NCBI GenBank assembly: GCA_031404155.1 | Contig: JANNGZ010000261.1 | Coordinates: 1 to 26,990 of the forward strand | From: JANNGZ01 sp031404155 | Lineage (GTDB): Bacteria; Pseudomonadota; Gammaproteobacteria; Burkholderiales; Burkholderiaceae_C | Direction of reading: 5' to 3' | Length of the DNA: 26,990 nucleotides | Position numbers and translations under genes: made by a program | Notes under the pieces: generated by a model | Told to the model about the DNA's origin: nothing | Database searches by the model: none | The model's input: the letters and a program-made list of their open reading frames with translations, nothing else | In this document: positions 1 through 6,627 of the stretch, one piece after another | How positions within the stretch are numbered: position 1 is the stretch's first letter | Layout: each line of letters opens with the position of its first letter

Positions 1-452
1 GTCACCTCCACGGTGTGGCCCGGCACCACGCTCATCTGGACCACCGCGGGCGTGTTGTCCTGGGTGTTCTTGCGCGTGAACAGCGGGTCGGCCAGCACCG
101 AGCCGCGCAGCTTGTTGTCGGGGTGGGTGTAGGCGCGCTTCACGCCCTCGTTGATCGCGTCTTCGATCGAGCCGGTGAAGCCGCTCCAGCGCACGTCCAT
201 GCCGATCTTGAGGAACACGTTGACGATGCCGGTGTCCTGGCAGATCGGGCGGTGGCCCTCGGCGCACATCTTCGAGTTGGTGAGGATCTGCGCAATCGCG
301 TCCTTGGCCGCCGGGCTTTGTTCCGTGGCATACGCACGCGCCAGATGCTCGATGAAATCCGCGGGGTGGTAGTAGCTGATGTATTGCAGCGCGGCATCGA
401 CCGTTTCGATCAGGTCGGCTTGGGCGATGGTGGTGGTCACTTGAGTGGTCAT
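1..452 (-). CDS. Class I fumarate hydratase, N-terminal part (runs off the left edge)
   Basis: Reading the minus strand from ATG at 452 gives 150 codons that run off the window without a stop. The product begins MTTQVTTTIAQADLIETVDA and contains KMCAEGHRPICQDTGIVNVF at about residues 61-80, the hallmark of iron-sulfur (class I) fumarases. The cysteine of CQDTG (about residue 71) is known in this family as one of three [4Fe-4S] ligands. GMDVRW and GSVLADPLF follow as expected. The enzyme interconverts fumarate and malate in the TCA cycle and is cytoplasmic. Only about 30% of the roughly 500-residue single-chain form is present, so the other cluster ligands cannot be checked. No strong Shine-Dalgarno precedes the ATG. 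A weak TACACT (-10-like) lies on the minus strand at 519-514. The gene is transcribed away from the adhesin operon. Confidence 0.95.
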   Translation of the reverse strand, partial: MTTQVTTTIAQADLIETVDAALQYISYYHPADFIEHLARAYATEQSPAAKDAIAQILTNSKMCAEGHRPICQDTGIVNVFLKIGMDVRWSGFTGSIEDAINEGVKRAYTHPDNKLRGSVLADPLFTRKNTQDNTPAVVQMSVVPGHTVEV

Positions 453-879
453 GGCGGCGACGGAACAAGAGGGGGGAGGCGGGGCGCGGCGCGCGGCAGC
501 GGGCGCTTGGCCGAGTGTACTGACGGGGCTGTCCTTGGTCTTGCGCCGACGCGGTGTTCGCGGGCGGCGGCGTTCATCCGGCGCGCCGCGGCGGCCTGCC
601 GCCGCGTGCTTGCTTGGCGGCAGGGGCGCCATGCGCCTGCGTGGCGGCAGGGCGAGCGTCGCGCAGCTTTGACATCGGCGGCGTCCGCCGCCCGCCCGGC
701 CCGCCGCGCGGTGGGCAAAGTTGGCACCTCATGCCGCCTTGCCACCCCTTAGCGCAGCGGCGTGAGGATTGCACGCTGCTGCGAACCTGTCGCAACGCAT
801 CATCGGCGCTCACCGTCGGCTGCCCCGTTTTGTTGTCTCGCGCAGGCCCGACCCGTCATACGACCAGGAGCATCCGATC
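453..879. other. Divergent intergenic region between fumarase and the adhesin-export operon
   Basis: This 427-bp stretch should hold promoters for both directions, but I see no convincing sigma-70 promoter for the plus-strand operon. On the minus strand TACACT (519-514) is a weak -10 candidate for the fumarase, with only a poor -35. The region is extremely G/C rich. It has a direct repeat GGCGGCAGGG at 616-625 and 643-652. A short hairpin GGCGC-CAT-GCGCC (625-637) sits between the repeats. The open frames on both strands have low-complexity Arg/Ala/Gly-rich translations and no recognisable family, so I treat them as non-coding shadows. The plus-strand frame is open from an ATG at 769 into the next gene, but the better start is TTG at 880. 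Confidence 0.6.
866..870 (+). promoter_or_regulatory. Shine-Dalgarno AGGAG that points to a TTG start at 880
   Basis: AGGAG lies 9 nt upstream of TTG at 880-882. The in-frame ATG at 769 has no comparable site, and its extra 37 residues look like translated intergenic sequence. This favours the TTG start for the GAF-HlyD gene. Confidence 0.65.
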
Positions 880-2301
880 TTGCAGTTAGAGCCGCAGTCA
901 CCGGTACGGGCGCACGCCGCCGTGGCCGCCGACATGATGCTGGCCCAGGCACCGCGCCACGCCGCGGCGCTGCTGTCGCTGCACGCGCAAGCGCTGGCGC
1001 ACGAGCGCTTCGAGCCTGCCGCCACCGCGGTGCTGGCCGAACTCGCGGTGCTGCTGGACTGCGACCGCGTCAGCCTCGGCTGGCGCGACGGCAGCGCCAC
1101 CCGCATCGCCGCGGTCTCTCACGGCACCGACCTGGGCGCCCGCGAGGCGGTGCCGCGCGCAATCGCCGATGCGATGGACGAATCGATCGACCAGGGCGTG
1201 GCCGTGATGCACCCGCTGCCCCGCGGCAGCTCCGCGCTGGTCACGCTGGCGCATGCGGAACTGGCACGTTCCAACGGGCAGGCCTCGATCCTCACGGTGC
1301 CGGTGGCCGGCATCCGCAACCAGCCGGGCGCGATGCTCTTCGAGCGCCGCGAGGCATTCGACACGGCCAGCATCGAACTGGCCCGCGACGCGGCGCTGTT
1401 CGTGGCGCCGGTGCTCGAACTCAAACACCGCCTCGACGCGTCGCTCGGCGCCCGCGTGCAATCGGTGATCAACCACCGCAGCCTGCCGCGGCGCGGTTGG
1501 CTGCTCGCTGGGGCGGCCTTGTTCTTCGCCTTCGCGCTCTGGCCGGTGTCGCAGGACGTGGTCTCACCGGCCCGGCTCGAGGCCGAAGTGCAGCGGGTGA
1601 TCGCAGCACCGGTCGACGGCTTCGTGCGCTCGGTTGATGTGCGGCCGGGCGAAGCGGTGAAGGAGGGCCAACTGCTGCTCACCCTCGACCGCGCCGAACT
1701 GGCGCTCGAGCGCGACAAATGGGCTGCCGAAATCGCGCAGGCCGACAAGCAGTACCGCGACGCCTTGTCCAAGGACGAAGCCGCGCCGATCGTGCTCGCC
1801 CGCTCCAAGCTCGAGCAGGCCAGCAGCCAGCATCAACTCGTGCTGCGGCAACTGGTGCGAACGAATCTGCGTGCACCCTTCGACGGCGTCTTGATCGGCG
1901 GCGACCTGTCGCAGCGTGTCGGCATGCCGGTGAAGCGGGGCCAGGAACTGCTCACGCTGGCGCCGCAACAGGTGGTGCGTGTGGTGGCCGAGGTCGACGA
2001 GCAGGACATCGCCGCGCTGCGTGTCGGCCAGCCGGCCCGGGTGCTGTTTTCGGCCCATGCGGGCGAGGCGCTGAACTTCGAGGTCACCCGCCTGTCGCCG
2101 GTGGCCACGGTGCTCGACGGGCGCAACCTGTTCGAAGTCGAAGGCCGGCTGCTCAATGCCAACGCGGTCGACCTGGCGTCCTTGCGCCCCGGCCTGCGCG
2201 GCGTAGCGCGCATCGGCATCGACACCCGCAGCCGCGCGCTGCAGTGGTGGCAGGCCGCCGACAACGCGGTCCGGCGTCTCAGCTGGCGCCTGCTCGGCTG
2301 A
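880..2301 (+). CDS. GAF-domain / HlyD-type membrane fusion (adaptor) protein
   Basis: From the TTG start the protein has 473 residues. Residues about 43-183 look like a GAF-type sensor domain (LAVLLDCDRVSLGWRDGSAT, later ILTVPVAGI and GAMLFERREAFD). A single transmembrane helix follows at about 206-223 (WLLAGAALFFAFALWPV). After it comes a HlyD-like lipoyl/barrel-sandwich hybrid region (VIAAPVDGFVRSVDVRPGEA, VKEGQLLLTLDRAELALERD), a short coiled coil, LRAPFDGVLIGG and a beta-barrel. Topology is inferred as GAF in the cytoplasm and adaptor in the periplasm. HlyD proteins normally bridge an inner-membrane transporter to an outer-membrane channel; here no ABC transporter or TolC homologue is adjacent. 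The protease-adaptor gene begins 10 bp after the stop. The GAF ligand cannot be predicted. An alternative start is ATG at 769. Confidence 0.85.
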   Translation: MQLEPQSPVRAHAAVAADMMLAQAPRHAAALLSLHAQALAHERFEPAATAVLAELAVLLDCDRVSLGWRDGSATRIAAVSHGTDLGAREAVPRAIADAMDESIDQGVAVMHPLPRGSSALVTLAHAELARSNGQASILTVPVAGIRNQPGAMLFERREAFDTASIELARDAALFVAPVLELKHRLDASLGARVQSVINHRSLPRRGWLLAGAALFFAFALWPVSQDVVSPARLEAEVQRVIAAPVDGFVRSVDVRPGEAVKEGQLLLTLDRAELALERDKWAAEIAQADKQYRDALSKDEAAPIVLARSKLEQASSQHQLVLRQLVRTNLRAPFDGVLIGGDLSQRVGMPVKRGQELLTLAPQQVVRVVAEVDEQDIAALRVGQPARVLFSAHAGEALNFEVTRLSPVATVLDGRNLFEVEGRLLNANAVDLASLRPGLRGVARIGIDTRSRALQWWQAADNAVRRLSWRLLG

Positions 2302-2311
2302 GTCCGCTCAC

Positions 2312-4477
2312 ATGACGTCTTTGCTCTCACCCGACTGGTACCGCGTCGCCTTCATGCGGCCGCGGCTGCGTGCCGGCGTGACCGTGTCGCGCCAGCAGGC
2401 GCGCGGACGCACCTGGTACCTGCTGTCGGACCCGATGTCGGGCCGCCACCACCGTTTCAACGACATCGCCTACGCACTGATCGCGTCCTGCAACGGCGAA
2501 CGCACGCTGGACGAAATCTGGGTCGCGCGGGTCGAGGCTGAGGGCGACAACGCGCCGACGCAGGACGACACGATTGCGCTGGTGTCGCAGGCCTTCGGCG
2601 CCAACCTGTTCAGCGGCGACGTTGCGCCCGACGCCGTGCGGGTGGTGCAGGTGCAATCCCGAGCCCGCGACAAACGCCGCCGTGCCGCGGTCAACCCCTT
2701 GTCGTTCAAGGTCGCCCTTTGGGACCCCGACGCCTTCCTCGACCGCCATTTCGCCAAACTCGCCTGGCTCTTTGGCATCGCCGGCCGCCGCCTGGCTTGG
2801 CTGTTCGCGCTCTTTGGGGCCTTCTTGCTCGCGCTGAACGCGGCTGAATTTTCGGCGCAGGCGGCGCGGGACCTGAGCGCGCCGCGCATGCTGCTCTTGA
2901 TGTGGCTGGTGTATCCGCTGATCAAGGCGGTGCACGAGCTTGCGCATGCCTTCGCGGTCAAGGCCTTCGGCGGCGCGGTGCACGAACTCGGCCTCACGCT
3001 GCTCTTTCTCACCCCGGTGCCCTATGTCGACGCGTCGGCGTCGGCGGGTTTTGCCGACAAACGCCAGCGTGTTGCGGTGGACGCCGCCGGCATGCTCGCC
3101 GAGGCGCTGATCGCCAGCGTCGCGCTGATCTTCTGGCTCGTGTTGGAGGCGGGCCTGCTCCGCGACCTGGCCTTTGCGGTGGTCTTCATCGGCCTGATTT
3201 CGACGCTGCTGGTCAACGGCAACCCGCTGCTGCGCTTCGACGGCTACCACCTGCTTTGTGACGCGATGGAGCTGCCGAACCTGGGCACCCGCAGCTCGCG
3301 CTACTGGCATTTCCTTTTCAAGCGTTTTGTGTTGCGCCTGCCGCGGGCCCGATTCGCCGACATCGGTGCCGGCGAGCGGTCCTGGCTGCTCGCCTACGCT
3401 CCGCTGTCCTTCGTCTGGCGCACCGCCTTGCTGCTGCTGCTGGCCGTGGCCCTGGCGCAGGCCAGCGCGCTGCTTGGCCTGGCCGTGCTGGCGCTGGGCG
3501 CCTGGAGCACGCTCGGCGCGCCGGCGCTGGCGCTCTGGCGCTGGGTCGGCGGCGCTCCCGAGTTGCAGGGCCATCGGCTGCGTGCGGGCACGCTGGCCGC
3601 CGCCGGCGCGGGGCTGCTGGCGGTGACGCTGTTTGTGTTGCCGCTGGCGCACCGCACCCAGGCGGCAGGCATTGTCTGGTTGCCCGACGAGGCCCTGGTG
3701 CGCCCGGCGGTGGACGGCTTCATCGACGAATGGCTGCTCGCCGACGGCGCGCCCGTGGCCGCCGGCACCCCGATCGCGCGCCTGAGCAACGAGCCGCTGC
3801 GCGCCGACCTGGAGCGGGTGCAGGCGCTGTTGCAGCAAAAGGTACTCGGCCGCGACAGCGTCTTTTCGACCGACGCGATGCGCAATGCGCTCGCCGCCGA
3901 CGAGATCGAGCGCCTGCAGGCCGAAGCGGCACGCCTTTCGCAGCAGGTGGACGAGCTCACGGTGCGCGCTGGCCGCGCCGGCCGCCTGGCCCGCGACAGC
4001 ACGCGCCACCCGGCCGGGCGCTGGCTGGCGCGCGGCGAGCTGCTGGCGCAGGTGATCGCGGCCGACACGCCGCCCCTGGTGCGTGCGCTGGTACGCAACG
4101 AGGACATCGACCTGCTGCGTCAAAAGTTCCCTCGCGGCGCCGCGGACCCGTACGCCGAAGTCAGCGTGATGCTCGCCCACGCCGGCGGCGCGTCGCTGCC
4201 CGGCACGGTGGTCGCCACGCAGCCGCAGCCCACCCAGCGCTTGCCGAGCGAAGCGCTTGGCGACGCCGCCGGCGGCCCGATCGCACTCGACCCCGCCGAC
4301 GCCAGCGGGCGCACCGCGCGCGAGGTGCGCTTCGAGGTCGACCTGCACCTGCCTGCCGGCAGCGACGCACGTGTCGGTTCCCGTGCGCTGGTCAGCTTCC
4401 GCCATGGCGACACCACCGCCGCCATGCTGCTCGCACGTTTTGTGCGCCAGTCCTTCCTGCGCCACTTCCAGACATGA
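2312..4477 (+). CDS. PqqD-like / peptidase M50 (site-2 protease type) / HlyD-like fusion protein
   Basis: This is a 721-residue membrane protein. Residues about 20-105 resemble a PqqD-like winged-helix domain (WYLLSDPMSGRHHRFNDIAY, then NGERTLDEIW). Next is a polytopic M50 core. HELAH at 208-212 within AVHELAHAFAVKAFGG is the HExxH zinc/catalytic motif, and NGNPLLRFDGYHLL (302-315) supplies the third zinc-ligand aspartate, D310. Hydrophobic segments lie near 161-180, 191-207, 262-302, 366-402 and 426-446. After the last helix, residues about 455-715 form a HlyD-like periplasmic arm (VRPAVDGFIDEWLLADGAPV, then a coiled coil with LQQKV and LSQQVDELTVRAG). Both motifs are intact, so it is probably an active zinc protease or a zinc-binding transporter-like scaffold. 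The start has no Shine-Dalgarno and sits 10 bp behind the upstream stop, suggesting translational coupling. The substrate is unknown; the giant protein of this operon is the obvious candidate. Confidence 0.88.
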   Translation: MTSLLSPDWYRVAFMRPRLRAGVTVSRQQARGRTWYLLSDPMSGRHHRFNDIAYALIASCNGERTLDEIWVARVEAEGDNAPTQDDTIALVSQAFGANLFSGDVAPDAVRVVQVQSRARDKRRRAAVNPLSFKVALWDPDAFLDRHFAKLAWLFGIAGRRLAWLFALFGAFLLALNAAEFSAQAARDLSAPRMLLLMWLVYPLIKAVHELAHAFAVKAFGGAVHELGLTLLFLTPVPYVDASASAGFADKRQRVAVDAAGMLAEALIASVALIFWLVLEAGLLRDLAFAVVFIGLISTLLVNGNPLLRFDGYHLLCDAMELPNLGTRSSRYWHFLFKRFVLRLPRARFADIGAGERSWLLAYAPLSFVWRTALLLLLAVALAQASALLGLAVLALGAWSTLGAPALALWRWVGGAPELQGHRLRAGTLAAAGAGLLAVTLFVLPLAHRTQAAGIVWLPDEALVRPAVDGFIDEWLLADGAPVAAGTPIARLSNEPLRADLERVQALLQQKVLGRDSVFSTDAMRNALAADEIERLQAEAARLSQQVDELTVRAGRAGRLARDSTRHPAGRWLARGELLAQVIAADTPPLVRALVRNEDIDLLRQKFPRGAADPYAEVSVMLAHAGGASLPGTVVATQPQPTQRLPSEALGDAAGGPIALDPADASGRTAREVRFEVDLHLPAGSDARVGSRALVSFRHGDTTAAMLLARFVRQSFLRHFQT

Positions 4478-4557
4478 GCCGCCGGGCCGCTCCCAAGCCT
4501 GTCCTGAGCCTGGTCGAAGGGGCGAATACCGCAGCGCGAAGCGCGGAGGTTGACTGA
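4474..4557 (+). CDS. 27-codon minicistron 1 (repeat-derived)
   Basis: An ATG at 4474 overlaps the TGA of the protease gene (ATGA). It opens a 27-codon frame, MSRRAAPKPVLSLVEGANTA followed by ARSAEVD, that ends at the TGA overlapping the next minicistron's ATG (TGATG). It has no Shine-Dalgarno of its own, so translation would depend on reinitiation. The sequence resembles a mobile intergenic repeat rather than a selected peptide. Its plausible role is to carry ribosomes across the gap; a function for the peptide itself is unlikely. Confidence 0.3.
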   Translation: MSRRAAPKPVLSLVEGANTAARSAEVD

Positions 4558-4639
4558 TGAGCCGCCGGGCCGCTCCCAAGCCTGTCCTGAGCCTGGTCGA
4601 AGGGGCGAATACCGCAGCGCGAAGCGCGGAGGTTGACTG
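4474..4639 (+). repeat. Perfect 83-bp tandem duplication between the protease and SecA-like genes
   Basis: Positions 4474-4556 and 4557-4639 are identical by eye, and the ATGAGC at 4640 begins what looks like a third register. Each unit contains the direct repeat AGCCTG-TCCTG-AGCCTG, a small GCGC-GAA-GCGC hairpin and, at its 3' end, GCGGAGG serving as a Shine-Dalgarno for the following ATG. Because the unit is 83 bp and the frame it encodes is 84 nt, each copy shifts the frame by one. Stop and start codons therefore overlap at every junction. Confidence 0.92.
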
Positions 4640-4640
4640 A
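4557..4640 (+). CDS. 27-codon minicistron 2 (identical to minicistron 1)
   Basis: This second copy of the same 27-codon frame starts at ATG 4557, preceded by GGAGG at 4545-4549. It ends at TGA 4638-4640, which overlaps the ATG of the SecA-like gene. Unlike the first copy it has a good ribosome binding site. It is probably a by-product of the 83-bp duplication, kept because it preserves coupling. Confidence 0.3.
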   Translation: MSRRAAPKPVLSLVEGANTAARSAEVD

Positions 4641-6613
4641 TGAGCGCCTTCAGTGCGGCCTTGCTCGACCGCTACCCGCAGCGGCTGGCCCGCGACGCGG
4701 CCGGCGCGCGCGGCTCACGCTGGCGCACGCCGCTGTTTCACGGCACCGAAGCGGTGTCGGTGCGGGCCCGCCTGGGTGCGCTCGACGCGCCCTCGCGTCA
4801 GACCGAACTGCAAGACGCGCTGGCGGCCGAAGCGGCACGCCTGCGCCGGCGTGGCCTCGAGGCCGCCCACGATGGACACGCCCTCGCGCTGGTGGCCTTG
4901 CTGGCCGCGCGCGTGCTCGGCAAAACCGCCTTCCCGGGCCAACTGGTAGCCGCCGCCGCGCTGCTCGACGGCCGCCTGGTGGAGCTGGCCACCGGCGAAG
5001 GCAAAACCCTTGCTGCGGCGCTGGCCGCGTCGGTGGCGGCAATGGCCGGTGTGCCGGTGCACGTGCTCACCGCCAACGACTACCTGGCCCAGCGCGACCG
5101 CGCAGAACATGCGCCGCTGTATGAAGCGCTGGGTTTGAGCCACGCCTGCGTCACGCCCACGCTGGACCGTGCCGCGCGCCACGCCGCCTGGCGCCACGAC
5201 ATCGTGCACGCCACCGCCAAGGAAATGGCCTTCGACTACCTGCGCGACCACCTGCTGCTGGGTGGCGAGCGCGACCCGCGGCGCCTGCGTGCACGCGTCT
5301 TTGCACAAGGCGCCATCGCACCAGGCGCCTTCGCACAAGCCGGCGCGGGTGGCGTCAATGCCGAGCCGGTGCTGCCCGGCCTGCGCATGGCCATCGTCGA
5401 CGAGGCCGACAGCGTGCTGCTCGACGAAGCCACGATGCCGCTGGTGGTCTCCGCTCCCACGCCGTCTTTCGACGCGCCGGCCTGGCGCTGCGCCTTCAAC
5501 TTTGCCGGCGCCCTGAGCGAAGGCCGCGACTACCGCCTCGTAGGCGGCGGGCGCGTGGCGGTGCTCAGCCCCGACGGCCGTGAGCGTGTGGCGCTGGCGC
5601 TGCGTGGCGCGGTGTCACCGGCACGTCTGGCGCACGAGTTGGCCGAAGCCGCGCTCGCCGCGCTGCACTGCTACCAGCGCGACCGCGAGTACGCGCTGGT
5701 GGATGGCGCGATTACGCTGATCGACCCCAACACCGGGCGCATCGCCGAGGGCCGGCAATGGTCCGGCCCCCTGCATGCGATGGTGCAGATGAAAGAGGGC
5801 CTCAAACCTTCGCCGCCGCTGGCCAGCGCCGCGCGCATCAGCTACCAGCAACTCTTCCCGCGCTACCTGCGCCTGGCGGGCATGAGCGGCACCTTGAACG
5901 AAGCTCGCGCCGAACTGCGCGGCCACTACGACGCGCCGGTGTTGCAAGTAGCGCCGGCGCGGCCGAGTGCGCGCCGCTGGCTCGGCAGCACGGTGTTCGC
6001 AAGCGCGCGGGCGCAGTGGCAGGCGGTGGCCGAACATGCCGCCGAACTCTCGCGCCAGGGCCGGCCGGTGCTGATCGGCACCGCGAGTGTCGCGGCCTCC
6101 AATGCCTTGTCCGCGCGGCTGACCCAGGCCGGTATCGCGCACCAGGTGCTCAACGCCTTGCAGGACGCCGACGAGGCCGCGCAAGTGGCCCGCGCCGGCG
6201 AGCGTGGCGTGGTCACCGTGTCCACCAACATCGCCGGCCGCGGCACCGACATCCGCCTGGGTGCCGGCGTGGCCGCACTCGGCGGCCTGCACGTGATCGC
6301 GACGATGAAGAACCGCTCGCGCCGCATCGACCGCCAGCTCTTCGGCCGCTGTGCCCGCCAGGGCGACCCGGGCTCGGCGCAAAGCTTGTTGTCACTGGAG
6401 GACACGCTGCTGCGCGCCGCCTGCCCGCGTGGGCTGTTGGCGCTGGCGGCGCGCTGCGGCAGTGCCGGCCACGTGCCGGCGTGGCTGGCCTGGCCGCTGT
6501 TTGCGCTGGCGCAGCGGGCCGCTGAATTACAGGACCGGCTGGCACGCGCCCGGCTGCGCCGCGCCGGCTCCGGCCAGGACGAGATCTACGCCTTTGCGGG
6601 CGGAACCGAATGA
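4640..6613 (+). CDS. SecA-like preprotein translocase ATPase, shortened paralogue
   Basis: This 657-residue protein carries the SecA DEAD-motor core in order: ELATGEGKT Walker A (115-123), PVHVLTANDYLAQRD (139-153), AFDYLRD (197-203), IVDEADSVLLDEA Walker B (252-264), GRIAEGRQWSGPLHAMVQMK (366-385), LAGMSGT (412-418), STNIAGRGTDIRLG (528-541) and RRIDRQLFGRCARQGDPGS (561-579). Housekeeping SecA is about 900 residues. This protein ends soon after the second nucleotide-binding fold (LLSLEDTLL), so much of the helical scaffold/wing region and the C-terminal zinc-binding SecB tail are missing. All visible ATPase motifs are present, so it is probably an active motor specialised for a subset of substrates. 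GGAGG (4628-4632) lies 7 nt before the ATG. Its place between the protease-adaptor and a second adaptor, upstream of the giant protein, suggests it drives that protein's export. Confidence 0.93.
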   Translation: MSAFSAALLDRYPQRLARDAAGARGSRWRTPLFHGTEAVSVRARLGALDAPSRQTELQDALAAEAARLRRRGLEAAHDGHALALVALLAARVLGKTAFPGQLVAAAALLDGRLVELATGEGKTLAAALAASVAAMAGVPVHVLTANDYLAQRDRAEHAPLYEALGLSHACVTPTLDRAARHAAWRHDIVHATAKEMAFDYLRDHLLLGGERDPRRLRARVFAQGAIAPGAFAQAGAGGVNAEPVLPGLRMAIVDEADSVLLDEATMPLVVSAPTPSFDAPAWRCAFNFAGALSEGRDYRLVGGGRVAVLSPDGRERVALALRGAVSPARLAHELAEAALAALHCYQRDREYALVDGAITLIDPNTGRIAEGRQWSGPLHAMVQMKEGLKPSPPLASAARISYQQLFPRYLRLAGMSGTLNEARAELRGHYDAPVLQVAPARPSARRWLGSTVFASARAQWQAVAEHAAELSRQGRPVLIGTASVAASNALSARLTQAGIAHQVLNALQDADEAAQVARAGERGVVTVSTNIAGRGTDIRLGAGVAALGGLHVIATMKNRSRRIDRQLFGRCARQGDPGSAQSLLSLEDTLLRAACPRGLLALAARCGSAGHVPAWLAWPLFALAQRAAELQDRLARARLRRAGSGQDEIYAFAGGTE

Positions 6614-6618
6614 AGGAG
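6614..6618 (+). promoter_or_regulatory. Shine-Dalgarno AGGAG setting the start of the second adaptor at 6628
   Basis: AGGAG starts directly after the TGA of the SecA-like gene and is 9 nt from ATG 6628. An in-frame ATG at 6610 overlaps the SecA-like stop but lies upstream of this site, so 6628 is the likelier start. Confidence 0.7.
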
Positions 6619-6627
6619 ACCATTGTG

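Noticed and set aside
15..752. A 245-codon plus-strand frame opposite the fumarase gene
   Set aside because: The minus strand encodes a clear class I fumarase (CQDTG motif), and the plus-strand translation is Arg/Ala/Gly-rich without motifs.
769..879. An ATG start at 769 for the GAF-HlyD gene
   Set aside because: It has no ribosome site and a non-descript N-terminal extension. AGGAG placed 9 nt before TTG 880 is a better fit, although the longer form is not excluded.
453..879. A small gene or structured RNA in the divergent intergenic region
   Set aside because: The direct repeat and hairpin at 616-652 are short and could occur by chance at this G/C content. No conserved RNA motif or plausible coding frame was recognised.
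2327..4579. A 750-codon minus-strand frame opposite the M50 protease gene
   Set aside because: The product is rich in Gln/Arg/Ala/His without motifs, while the plus strand has HELAH, D310 and the HlyD arm. It is a shadow of GC-biased coding.
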